Positions 46,949 through 54,666 of a DNA stretch of 64,000 bases are shown one piece after another. The notes below the pieces were generated by a model. That model had not been told where the DNA came from. It saw nothing but the letters and a program-made list of their open reading frames with translations, and ran no database searches. Every line of letters begins with the position of its first letter. Within the stretch, counting starts at the first letter, position 1. The position numbers and the translations under genes are program-made. This DNA comes from Bacteroidota bacterium (lineage in GTDB: Bacteria; Bacteroidota; Ignavibacteria; Kapaibacteriales; UBA2268), in the NCBI GenBank assembly GCA_029974985.1, contig JARKQC010000369.1:1-64000 (forward strand). Reading direction: 5' to 3'.

Positions 46949-47785
46949 ATGAAATATCTAATTTTCGGTGCTAATGGACAATTAGGAAGTAAATTTATAG
47001 AGCGATTAACAATAGATAATATTGATTATATCGCTCTAAATCATAATGATTGCGATATTACGGATATTAATTCAGTGCAAAAAGTAATTAAATCATTTAA
47101 ACCCGATTTTATTCTAAATTGTGCCGCTTATAATCTTGTTGATGAAGCTGAAAAAAGTTCAGAAATAGCATATAAAGTAAATCAAAAAGCTACTCAAAAT
47201 ATTGCAATTTCTGCAAAAGAAGAAAATGCTTTTTTAGTTCATTTTAGTACTGATTATGTTTTCGATGGTAATAAAGGGAAATTGTACTCCGAAAAGGATA
47301 TTACAAATCCAATCAATGAGTATGGAAAAAGTAAACTATTGGGTGAGAATGCGATTAAAAATATTCTTGACAAATATCTAATTTTTAGGTTAAGTTGGGT
47401 GTATGGTAATGGAAAACAAAATTTTATTTATAAATTTAATGAGTGGTCATCTAAAAATAATGTATTAAATATTACCGAAGATGAGTATTCGATACCAAGT
47501 TCGACTAATTTAATTGTAAATGCTGTGCAAAAAGCATTACAAAAAAATATTTTTGGTTTATATCATTTAGTTGCAAATAGTTACTGCTCACGTTACGAAT
47601 GGGCTAATGAAATAGTAAAAATACGAAAAATGGATATTAAACTAAATCCCGTTTCGATAAAAACATTCAATTTGCCTGCACAACGCCCTTATAATAGCGC
47701 TATGTCTAATGAATTACTATCCAATCTGATTGGACCTATTCCTACATGGCAAGAAGATTTAAAAGATTTTTTATTAAAGAATTAA
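46949..47785 (+). CDS. rfbD: dTDP-4-dehydrorhamnose reductase
   Basis: A 278-residue reductase that completes dTDP-L-rhamnose. The nucleotide-binding start is IFGANGQLGSKF. The family also shows NCAAYNLVDEAEKSSEIAYK, HFSTDYVFDGNKG, NEYGKSKLLGENAI (Tyr and Lys of the SDR active site) and RLSWVYGNGKQNF. It is the last gene of the wecB-rfbCABD operon and converges on deoC 12 bases away. An AT-rich hairpin spans the junction (stem TTATTAAAGAA at 47771-47781 with TTCTTTAATAA at 47807-47817), possibly a weak shared terminator. Confidence 0.95.
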   Translation: MKYLIFGANGQLGSKFIERLTIDNIDYIALNHNDCDITDINSVQKVIKSFKPDFILNCAAYNLVDEAEKSSEIAYKVNQKATQNIAISAKEENAFLVHFSTDYVFDGNKGKLYSEKDITNPINEYGKSKLLGENAIKNILDKYLIFRLSWVYGNGKQNFIYKFNEWSSKNNVLNITEDEYSIPSSTNLIVNAVQKALQKNIFGLYHLVANSYCSRYEWANEIVKIRKMDIKLNPVSIKTFNLPAQRPYNSAMSNELLSNLIGPIPTWQEDLKDFLLKN

Positions 47786-47797
47786 TAAAGAAAAAAT

Positions 47798-48478
47798 TTA
47801 TTCTGCTTCTTTAATAAGCTCGTCAATGATATTTTTACCATTACTTGTGCCAATTCTTTTTGCACCTAATTTTATAAATTCAAGTGTGCTTTTTAAATCT
47901 TTTATGCCGCCTGCCGCTTTGATTTTCACACTTTTATCAAGATAATTTCTAAATAATCTAATATCTTCTTTCGTTGCACCCGAAAGGGAAAACCCCGTTG
48001 ACGTTTTGATATAATCCGCACCTGATTGAGAAACAATTTTGCACATATCAATTTTTTGCGACTCGCTTAAAAGACAAGTTTCGATAATAACCTTTGTAAT
48101 CGCATTTTCAGAATGGCAAAGATTTGCAATTTGCTCAATTTCTTTTTGCACATAATCGTAATTTTTATTCATTAATTGTGATATATTAATCACCATATCA
48201 ATTTCATTACATTTATTTTTTAATAAATATTCAGTTTCTAAAATTTTATTTTTAAAAATATTAGCACCTAAAGGAAATCCAACAACCGAGCAGATATTAA
48301 CATTTGTACCAAAAAGAAATTCAGCCGCATATTGCACATAAAATGGATTAATGCAAACAGCGGCAAATTGATACATAGCGGCTGTTGTGCATAATGAATC
48401 AATATCTTCGTAGCTTGCGTTTGCTTTTAAATTTGTACTATCAATAAATCTTTGGATTTGTAAATCGCTATTTAACAT
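47798..48478 (-). CDS. deoC: Deoxyribose-phosphate aldolase
   Basis: A 226-residue class I aldolase that splits 2-deoxyribose-5-phosphate into glyceraldehyde-3-phosphate and acetaldehyde in nucleoside catabolism. The Schiff-base lysine is K158 in ADYIKTSTGFS, the second lysine is K187 in VKIKAAGGI, and D94 lies in NEIDMVINISQL. FIDSTNLKA and VVGFPLGANIFKNKILE are also typical. An AAGGAA Shine-Dalgarno precedes the ATG. It stands alone on the minus strand and is divergent from rpsD. No other nucleoside-catabolism gene is nearby. Confidence 0.96.
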   Translation of the reverse strand: MLNSDLQIQRFIDSTNLKANASYEDIDSLCTTAAMYQFAAVCINPFYVQYAAEFLFGTNVNICSVVGFPLGANIFKNKILETEYLLKNKCNEIDMVINISQLMNKNYDYVQKEIEQIANLCHSENAITKVIIETCLLSESQKIDMCKIVSQSGADYIKTSTGFSLSGATKEDIRLFRNYLDKSVKIKAAGGIKDLKSTLEFIKLGAKRIGTSNGKNIIDELIKEAE

Positions 48479-48543
48479 TTTAAAAATTCCTTATTCAAAT
48501 CAAAAAAAATTAAAAATACAAAAAAAAAATTCTATAAAAAAAT

Positions 48544-48574
48544 TTTGTTATGTTATAAATTATATATATATTTG
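48544..48574 (+). promoter_or_regulatory. Bacteroidota-type promoter of rpsD
   Basis: TTTG (48544-48547), 19 bases, then TATATTTG (48567-48574) is an exact fit to the TTTG-N19-TAnnTTTG housekeeping consensus. It gives a leader of about 50 bases before the rpsD ATG. One of the two best promoter matches in the window. Confidence 0.7.
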
Positions 48575-48632
48575 TAGTTCTAAATTTTATAAGTTGAAAT
48601 AAAGTATTTTGAACTTTATACAGCAGGAAATA

Positions 48633-49235
48633 ATGAATTATACTGGACCAAAAGTAAAAATATCGAGAAAACTCGGAATAAACTTAACTCCGAAAGCCGG
48701 AAAAGTATCAACACGCAAGCCATATCCTCCAGGAGCTCATGGCGCAAATAAAAGACGTGCAAAACAATCAGACTATGGACGTCAGTTGCTCGAAAAGCAA
48801 AGATTGCGTATGCAATATAATTTATCTGAAAAACAGATGTCAAACTTCTATAAAAGAGCAGTCGCGATTACTGGTAACACAGCAGATATTCTTGTGCAGT
48901 TATTAGAATCACGTCTTGACGCATTAGTATATCGCTCTGGTTTTGCTCCGACAATTTATTCAGCAAGACAATTGATAAATCACGGTCATATTTTTGTAAA
49001 TAGTAAAAGAGTTACCATTGCATCTTATCAGCTTAGAGTAAACGATGTATTATCTGTAAAAGAGAAAAGTAGAAAAATTGATATAGTTCAAGATTCGATA
49101 CGTAATATTAATGCACCTGCTTATCTTGAAGTTTCAAAAGCTGATTTTACATCTAAATTTGCTTATATTCCTCACAAAGAAGAAGTTCCTATTCAATGTG
49201 AACTTCCACTCGTTGTTGAGTTTTATTCAAGATAA
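48633..49235 (+). CDS. rpsD: 30S ribosomal protein S4
   Basis: A 200-residue primary 16S rRNA-binding protein that nucleates small-subunit assembly. It has the N-terminal domain MNYTGPKVKISRKLGINL with KPYPPGAHGANKRRAKQSDY, and the S4 RNA-binding domain (ESRLDALVYRSGFAPTIYSA, ARQLINHGHIFVNSKRV). It has no N-terminal zinc cysteines, the cysteine-free form usual in Bacteroidota. I chose the ATG at 48633, preceded by AGGAA. A TTG at 48609 would add eight residues. Unusually it stands alone with its own promoter and terminator instead of lying between rpsK and rpoA. Whether a second rpsD exists elsewhere cannot be seen. Confidence 0.97.
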   Translation: MNYTGPKVKISRKLGINLTPKAGKVSTRKPYPPGAHGANKRRAKQSDYGRQLLEKQRLRMQYNLSEKQMSNFYKRAVAITGNTADILVQLLESRLDALVYRSGFAPTIYSARQLINHGHIFVNSKRVTIASYQLRVNDVLSVKEKSRKIDIVQDSIRNINAPAYLEVSKADFTSKFAYIPHKEEVPIQCELPLVVEFYSR

Positions 49236-49261
49236 TAGAGTTTTACATTTTTAAATTTAAA

Positions 49262-49298
49262 GTCATTTGAAGATTTTTTTCTTCAAATGGCTTTTTTT
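49262..49298 (+). terminator. Rho-independent terminator of rpsD
   Basis: A 12-bp stem GTCATTTGAAGA/TCTTCAAATGGC (one G-U pair) with a T-rich loop, followed by seven T residues. It closely follows the rpsD stop. Confidence 0.92.
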
Positions 49299-49357
49299 AT
49301 ATTTATATATGTTTAACATATATTGGTAGAATAAACATTCTTGTTTGTCCAAAACAA

Positions 49358-49437
49358 CCTCAACCCCCAGCCCCTTCTCCAATGGAGATGGGGAGAAAAT
49401 GGATAAGCCCTCGCCTTTGGAGAGGGTTTGGGTGAGG
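49358..49437. repeat. REP-like GC-rich palindromic element
   Basis: An 80-base GC-rich island in very AT-rich DNA. The outer ends CCTCAACCC and GGGTGAGG are inverted. Inside are two hairpins: CCCCTTCTCC/GGAGATGGGG (49371-49393, one T-T mismatch) and CCCTC/GAGGG (49408-49426). It resembles the CCTCACCC...GGAGAGGG intergenic repeats scattered through many bacterial genomes. A copy count in the genome would confirm it. Confidence 0.65.
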
Positions 49438-49447
49438 TAGTAAAATA

Positions 49448-49481
49448 AGTTGTCCTACACTTTCGAAAGTGTAGGACAACT
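49448..49481. repeat. Perfect 34-bp palindrome
   Basis: The sequence reads identically on both strands across all 34 bases. The left arm is AGTTGTCCTACACTTTC and the right arm its exact complement, with no loop. It begins 10 bases after the REP-like element. No U-run follows, so it is not a normal terminator. It may be part of a mobile or REP-type repeat, a recombination site or a regulatory cruciform. Confidence 0.85.
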
Positions 49482-49740
49482 AGGAAAATGTACAATTTGT
49501 AAAAATAATTTGGTGTATATGTAAACTTTACTTATATTAGTATTGTGTGGGTGGTCTTTTTTTATTTTACAATATTTATAATGGTTGCTAACTGTAGATA
49601 TAACAAATTTTACAAGGTATTCGCAAAGCTCACTAAAGCGAAGAGTAGTTTAATTACATTTAAATATTTAAAATTTTTAGAATCTTTTTTCTCATCTCTT
49701 AGACTCCTTACTAATTCAAGTGATATAGTATATCATAATA

Positions 49741-49795
49741 TCAAAGAAATATCAAAGAAATATCAAAGAAATATCAAAGAAATATCAAAGAAATA
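49741..49795 (+). repeat. Five tandem copies of an 11-base unit
   Basis: The unit TCAAAGAAATA is repeated five times without variation (55 bases), in the non-genic stretch before the cysteine-rich protein gene. An open frame of 121 codons (49545-49910) crosses it and gains an NIKEISKKY repeat from it, but that frame has no other coding support. Perfect short tandem arrays tend to vary in copy number by slippage. Confidence 0.9.
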
Positions 49796-49865
49796 CAAAT
49801 ATTTTATATTATATACAAATTATTTTTACATCATAATAAATTTAAAATTCCCAGAATCACGATTT

Positions 49866-49902
49866 GCGGCAGAGGGATTAATGTTTAAAACTTTTCTGCC
49901 GC
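49866..49902. other. Hairpin in the accessory intergenic stretch
   Basis: The 8-bp stem GCGGCAGA/TCTGCCGC with a 21-base loop is a GC-rich feature in the otherwise AT-rich 49.3-50.0 kb stretch. Apart from this, the two repeats and the palindrome, I see nothing certain between the rpsD terminator and the next gene. Confidence 0.6.
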
Positions 49903-50019
49903 TAAAATAGGAGTTTCGTAGTGACTTAATTTTTTTAAAACTCAGTCGGTAAAGAAAAATTGATGCGATTAAGAAAAAAATAACTAATAAAAATTTTTTA
50001 ATTAATTATGGTGAATTAA

Positions 50020-50682
50020 ATGTTTACTTTAAAACTAAAAAAAGTCGGTAGTTTTATTATATCGGCTGTATTCTTTTCTATGTTGGTATTTTTTTACCAG
50101 AACGACGCAAAAGCACAATGTCAAACAGGTTATACACCAAGAGCAATATATATGAATGTAAATGGGTGTACCTATTTAGTCAATATGTGTGTAAAGTGCG
50201 GAAATGGACCTGTACCTGGTGAAGTGATTTTAATGGATTTTTCTAAAATAGAAACTACGCCACCTTGTGAACAGACTTGGAATGCACAACAGATATTAAA
50301 TTATATTAATAATCATATAAGAACGTTTGATTTCATTAACACATATCTATGCCTAAATGTAGTTGCACCGCCATGTCAACAAGGTCAAGGTCCAATATAC
50401 ACATTCAGACATTGGTTATGTTATTATATAGAAAAGATTTCATATTTTGGCGAGGATCGTATAGTATATCGCCCTTGTGATTATGATAATTATTGCGAAG
50501 AGAGCTTTAAATACTGTTTTGATCCTATTCCACCACATGGAAGAGTAACTGCTACAAGAGTTTCTGGTCCAACCTTAGTTGGTAGTATAACCTGTGGATT
50601 AGGAGCTGAGGGAGTGTATGAGCCTACTGAGTATAATGTACCGACTCCATGTTACATTTATCATACTCCTTGTAATCCATAA
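50020..50682 (+). CDS. Cysteine-rich secreted protein, 220 aa
   Basis: Not recognised. A long signal peptide (KKVGSFIISAVFFSMLVFFY...AKA) precedes a mature protein with 14 cysteines in about 185 residues. Many occur in pairs or after prolines (MCVKC, PPCEQ, PPCQQ, RPCDYDNYC, TPCYIYHTPCNP). An even number suggests up to seven disulfides and a compact extracellular fold. This contrasts with every other protein in the window, where cysteines are scarce. There is no T9SS tail. It is flanked by repeat-rich DNA upstream and two hairpins downstream, so it looks like accessory content. It could be a surface, matrix or toxin-like protein, but no motif decides. Confidence 0.72.
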   Translation: MFTLKLKKVGSFIISAVFFSMLVFFYQNDAKAQCQTGYTPRAIYMNVNGCTYLVNMCVKCGNGPVPGEVILMDFSKIETTPPCEQTWNAQQILNYINNHIRTFDFINTYLCLNVVAPPCQQGQGPIYTFRHWLCYYIEKISYFGEDRIVYRPCDYDNYCEESFKYCFDPIPPHGRVTATRVSGPTLVGSITCGLGAEGVYEPTEYNVPTPCYIYHTPCNP

Positions 50683-50703
50683 GGAATATTACTAGTATTC
50701 CTT
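50681..50703 (+). terminator. Hairpin at the end of the cysteine-rich gene
   Basis: The 8-bp stem AAGGAATA/TATTCCTT overlaps the stop codon of the cysteine-rich gene. No U-run follows. It forms a pair with a longer hairpin 8 bases on. Confidence 0.45.
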
Positions 50704-50710
50704 ATAAATA

Positions 50711-50749
50711 GGGCTTTAGCTCTATTATATTAATAATAGTCTAAAGCCC
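50711..50749 (+). terminator. Long hairpin, probable terminator
   Basis: The stem GGGCTTTAG/CTAAAGCCC is extended inward by CTATTA/TAATAG across a small internal loop. It lies in the 112-base gap before the T9SS cargo gene. The T content after it is weak, so efficiency is uncertain. Confidence 0.6.
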
Positions 50750-50794
50750 ATATTAATTAACAATTTTCAAAAAACAATTTAAGGAAGAAATGAA

Positions 50795-53146
50795 ATGAAA
50801 AAATATATATTACTTTTTTTATTAATATTCTCATCATTTAATTTGGCATATTCTAATAATTTTGAAATATTTCCTATTGTATTTAATTTACATACAGTAA
50901 AGACGCTCGGTAATAATGTAGTAGCTTTTGGTAGTTTAGGATATGCAATGCTCTCTAATGATGATGGTGAAAATTGGGAACAAATAAAAGTAAATAACTC
51001 AGGGTTAATTGTAAATATTTTTGGAACTAATAATATTCTCATATCATTTGGCAATAAAGGAGATATCTGCATTACAAATCTTACTGATAGCACAACAATT
51101 ACAGAAAAAAAACTTAATGATTCTATTCTTGCTGTAATTCAATATCCAGACGGCTATTTTGTACGTGCGGCTAATAGAATATTTACATTAAACAATAATT
51201 TTGAAATCGTATATAGCTCTGAACTTGTATCTTCTGACTTAAGTGAAAGTATAGCAGGTCAGTTTACAAATTTTAATAGATCAATAGCATATTTTAAAGA
51301 ACATTTTATTGTAGAATTAGATTCTGCATATTTTGTTAGATATGATAAGCATCTAAATATCATAGATACATTATCAGTTTTAGGAATGGGCTTGGTTACG
51401 AAGACAATAAATAGTAATGTAATGGATACAGATGATAATTATCTTTATTTTAGGGTTACAACTAACAATAACTCTTTTTTAGAATCTTATATATATCGAA
51501 CTGAAAATTTTATTGATATTGAGGAGTTTCAAAAATTATTATCAGGCAGAGATATATTTCATATTTATGATAATAATCTAGTTGTTTTGCCTACTAATGA
51601 TCCTTCGCTTAAAGATACCAACTATTTAGCAATGTTTTCTAGTATTTATATTAAAGACTTTACAATAAAAAATAATAAACAAATTATAGTCGGTAATTCT
51701 AAGCTAATTGAAATCTTTAATATGCAAGATAGTACACTCCAATTAAAATCAAATGCTATTGGTTATAGTCTTAAAATGGAGTCATTGATTTTGCCTAATA
51801 ATGAAATATTATTATTCGGTTCGGATGTGCCTTATTTTTGGAAAAGTACTGATGGGGGAATTACTTTTATGCCGACAGTAGATAAACAAGCCCCGAATTA
51901 TGATCCATTATTACCGCTATGTGATTTTAATGTAAAATACTATGATACCCTTAATAAGAAAATTTATTTTGTTGGACACAATGATTATGGTAGAGAAAGA
52001 ATATTCGAAAGTGATGACTTCTGCAAGACGTTTACAAGTAGAGAGTGCTATGTCTATACTAAACCAGCATTTTCGCTAGTAATGCTTTTGAATGCTCTTG
52101 ATAGGCCTAAGGCTAATATTACTGATGATTATGTATATATACCAAGTGGTGGAATTATTACTATAAAAGATCTCTCTAAAGTGTGTAATTATATACAGAG
52201 GCTTGATAAGGATTTATTGAAGGTGCAAGATTTTATTATAGATTCCACAGCTGGCCAAATAGATTATGTTTATTCTCTTGATACAAATTCCTTTATAGTG
52301 CATTCAGCTAATATATTAGATAGCACGAGCGAGATTAAATATACCACCGATAAAACGATAACTTGGGAGACTATACATAAGTACGAAAAAAATCAAATTC
52401 AATCATTTAATACAGAAATATGGAGTCGAGGCAAGAGATATTTAGCCTTAGTTCATATTGAAAAAAATACTACTAATAATGAAATTACAGCAGTATATTT
52501 AGATGCATTAGATCTTGCATCGAAGGAATTTCATAGGATTAAGGAGTGGTATCCCGATGACTATTCAAGAGAACGCGATTTTGGTCTTTTTGGAGTTGGA
52601 TTAGTTAGTGATGATAATTATGTATATGTATCATTCCAAGACACACTATTTTATGTTAAAGATATATTAGCCGAAAACTCTTGGGCTTATCATAATTTGC
52701 CGAGTGATAGAGCTAAGATAGTGATGCCACTTGTAAAATATGGAGATGAAATAATCTCAAGATATGTAGATGAAAATATACCTTGGGGTGGGGGTGCCAA
52801 TTTATTTAGAATAAAGCCATTAGACCCAATATCAACAAGTGTAGAGAGTGAAATAGAAACAATGAACTATTTATTTAGCTATCCACCTTACCCAATGCCC
52901 GCAACAAATGAGGTGCGATCATTAATCTATTGGTATACAAGTATTGATATTGATGAAAAAAATATTGTAGTATATAATATTTATGGTGAAAAAGTATCAA
53001 CAGAAGAGCAAATCAAAATAGACCGACTAACAGGCTATAGTGGCAATTTAATATGGGATTGCTCTGGCGTACCCGCAGGTGTTTATCTAATAAATATCAA
53101 GCATGGTACACAAAATCAAACTATAAAAGCTATAGTTACAAAATAA
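50795..53146 (+). CDS. T9SS cargo protein with type A sorting domain
   Basis: A 783-residue exported protein with a signal peptide (KKYILLFLLIFSSFNLAYS). The body looks like a beta-propeller of BNR/sialidase-type repeats (YAMLSNDDGENWEQIKVNNS, YFWKSTDGGITFMPT, RIFESDDFCKTFTSRECYVY). The C-terminal 80 residues are a type A T9SS domain (SYPPYPMPATNEVRS, IVVYNIYGEKV, IWDCSGVPAGVYLINIKHG, then a final KAIVTK with basic end). It would be carried across the outer membrane and attached to the surface or released. Ligand or substrate unknown. It follows the cysteine-rich gene on the same strand and has a strong terminator downstream. Confidence 0.86.
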   Translation: MKKYILLFLLIFSSFNLAYSNNFEIFPIVFNLHTVKTLGNNVVAFGSLGYAMLSNDDGENWEQIKVNNSGLIVNIFGTNNILISFGNKGDICITNLTDSTTITEKKLNDSILAVIQYPDGYFVRAANRIFTLNNNFEIVYSSELVSSDLSESIAGQFTNFNRSIAYFKEHFIVELDSAYFVRYDKHLNIIDTLSVLGMGLVTKTINSNVMDTDDNYLYFRVTTNNNSFLESYIYRTENFIDIEEFQKLLSGRDIFHIYDNNLVVLPTNDPSLKDTNYLAMFSSIYIKDFTIKNNKQIIVGNSKLIEIFNMQDSTLQLKSNAIGYSLKMESLILPNNEILLFGSDVPYFWKSTDGGITFMPTVDKQAPNYDPLLPLCDFNVKYYDTLNKKIYFVGHNDYGRERIFESDDFCKTFTSRECYVYTKPAFSLVMLLNALDRPKANITDDYVYIPSGGIITIKDLSKVCNYIQRLDKDLLKVQDFIIDSTAGQIDYVYSLDTNSFIVHSANILDSTSEIKYTTDKTITWETIHKYEKNQIQSFNTEIWSRGKRYLALVHIEKNTTNNEITAVYLDALDLASKEFHRIKEWYPDDYSRERDFGLFGVGLVSDDNYVYVSFQDTLFYVKDILAENSWAYHNLPSDRAKIVMPLVKYGDEIISRYVDENIPWGGGANLFRIKPLDPISTSVESEIETMNYLFSYPPYPMPATNEVRSLIYWYTSIDIDEKNIVVYNIYGEKVSTEEQIKIDRLTGYSGNLIWDCSGVPAGVYLINIKHGTQNQTIKAIVTK

Positions 53147-53170
53147 ATATAAAACACATAATAAATTCCA

Positions 53171-53208
53171 AAATCCGATAACTTATAATTGAGTTGTCGG
53201 ATTTTTTT
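53171..53208 (+). terminator. Rho-independent terminator after the T9SS cargo gene
   Basis: A 13-bp stem AAATCCGATAACT/AGTTGTCGGATTT (one G-U pair) with an 8-base loop and a run of seven T. Its stem sequence resembles the terminator after the GT9 gene (AAATCCGAC). Confidence 0.92.
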
Positions 53209-53220
53209 GTAAAATATGAT

Positions 53221-53296
53221 GTTATTCTGAAGCGACACTTATACTTCGCTCAGGGTACGCGTCATTGAGCGGAGCTGAAATGAACGAAGTAGGACA
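53221..53296. repeat. Degenerate REP-like element
   Basis: It contains nested inverted repeats: CGCTCA (53247-53252) with TGAGCG (53266-53271) and ACTTCG (53243-53248) with CGAAGT (53285-53290). The wording CTTCGCTCAG...TGAGCG...CGAAGT resembles the CTTCGACT/CTGAGCGAAG family of dispersed repeats common in Bacteroidota. It lies between the convergent T9SS cargo and ABC permease genes. Confidence 0.55.
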
Positions 53297-53361
53297 TCTT
53301 TTAATATTTAAAAAAGTAATAATGATTGTTCTACCAAATCAATGATATATTTATTTTTAAA

Positions 53362-54666
53362 TTAATCTAATTTAAACCATTTGACAATATCTTTAAATGT
53401 AGGTTTTTTACCATACATTAATATGCCGACTCGATAAATTTTCGAAGCAAACCATAAACAAGCTAAAAATGTTGCGATAACTAAAACAATTGAAAGAGAT
53501 ATTTGCCAAAAAGGAACCTCGCTTGCCGCAATTCTTGCAATCATTAAAATTGGTGTGAAAAATGGTATTAACGATAATACGGTTGATATCATTCCATCGG
53601 GATTACTCATTACATTTGGAATAAACATAATTGGTATTAATATAGGCAAGGTTACAGGCATTGAAAGTTGAGAAGCGTCCTGTTCTTGATCCACCGCAGA
53701 ACCTACTGCTGCAAATAAAGATGAATAAATAAAATATCCCGATAAAAAATAAAAAATAAATGCAATAATTACCCAAGGAGATATTGAAAAATTATTGAAA
53801 AAATTAATAATTTGATTTTGTGATACTTGTTCGTTTGCCATACCCGACATCGAACTTACATCTGTACCACTAATAAACATGGTAGCAATCGAGCCACCAG
53901 CGGCGAATAATATTATTAAAATAATTATCCAAAAAAGAACTTGTGTTAATCCAATAGCACCAATACCGACAACTTTTCCAAACATAATTTCGAAAGGTCG
54001 GGCAGAAGATGCAATAACCTCGATTATACGATTAGCTTTTTCCTCTATAACCCCTCGCATTACGAAACTTCCGTAAGTAAACATCAACCCATAAATCATA
54101 AATCCTAATACATAACCAAGCATCGCAAGAACTTCAGAATAATCGTCTTTTGTGCCTTGCTCAGTAACTTTTTTCGTAGTTATGCTTACTCCACGATTAA
54201 CAAGCTCGATAATACTTTTGTCAGCTCCAATTTCATTTAATCTTTTATTGACAATTATATCTTCAGCATTTTTTTCAATAGAAGTTATAAAACCTAAGCC
54301 ACCACCACCACTTGTATAAACATTTGCTTCACCTGTTTGAATAAAATCTTTATTAAGTACTAAATATCCATCTAAAGTTTTATCAAGAATTTCTTGATTT
54401 AATTCATTTTCACTTTTGTTTGTTATGAAGAATTTTGAACTATCTCGTGCGACAAGTTCATTTCCGATTTCTCCCGTATAATCAAGAATTGCAATTTTTT
54501 TTGATGTCTCGCCTTGTGAAAAAATAGCAACTGCGATTATAATACCATAAACTAATACAATGCCGAGGGGTGCTAAAATTGTACCAAGAAGAAAACCACG
54601 CGATTTAAGTTTTATCATATATTCGTGTTGAATAATAGTCCAAATTTTGTTTCCTTTAGTTTTCAT
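53362..54666 (-). CDS. ABC-2 type transporter permease (NatB-like)
   Basis: A 434-residue integral membrane permease. One N-terminal helix (GTILAPLGIVLVYGIIIAVA) precedes an extracytoplasmic domain of about 140 residues. Five or six C-terminal helices follow (LGYVLGFMIYGLMFTYGSFV, VLFWIIILIILFAAGGS, SPWVIIAFIFYFLSGYFIYS, ISLSIVLVIATFLACLW). The loop MRGVIEEKANRIIEVIASSA, then RPFEIMFGKVVGIG, is the conserved ABC-2/NatB motif. It overlaps the ATPase gene by 4 bases (ATGA), so the two form one exporter. NatAB exports sodium in Bacillus. The substrate here is unknown. Confidence 0.92.
   Translation of the reverse strand: MKTKGNKIWTIIQHEYMIKLKSRGFLLGTILAPLGIVLVYGIIIAVAIFSQGETSKKIAILDYTGEIGNELVARDSSKFFITNKSENELNQEILDKTLDGYLVLNKDFIQTGEANVYTSGGGGLGFITSIEKNAEDIIVNKRLNEIGADKSIIELVNRGVSITTKKVTEQGTKDDYSEVLAMLGYVLGFMIYGLMFTYGSFVMRGVIEEKANRIIEVIASSARPFEIMFGKVVGIGAIGLTQVLFWIIILIILFAAGGSIATMFISGTDVSSMSGMANEQVSQNQIINFFNNFSISPWVIIAFIFYFLSGYFIYSSLFAAVGSAVDQEQDASQLSMPVTLPILIPIMFIPNVMSNPDGMISTVLSLIPFFTPILMIARIAASEVPFWQISLSIVLVIATFLACLWFASKIYRVGILMYGKKPTFKDIVKWFKLD

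Noticed and set aside
47771..47817. AT-rich 11-bp hairpin spanning the rfbD/deoC convergence
   Set aside because: It lies within the ends of both coding regions and is almost all A/T. Noted under rfbD but not called a separate terminator.
49313..49495. 60-codon minus-strand frame with Ser/Pro-rich text
   Set aside because: It is the translation of the REP-like element and the palindrome, a common false gene in such repeats.
49545..49910. 121-codon open frame across the repeat region
   Set aside because: It runs through the 11-base tandem array and a hairpin, has no signal, domain or ribosome site and has low-complexity composition. More likely spurious.
49236..50019. CRISPR array or insertion sequence
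   Set aside because: The tandem units are contiguous with no spacers, and no transposase frame or terminal inverted repeats with target duplication are visible.
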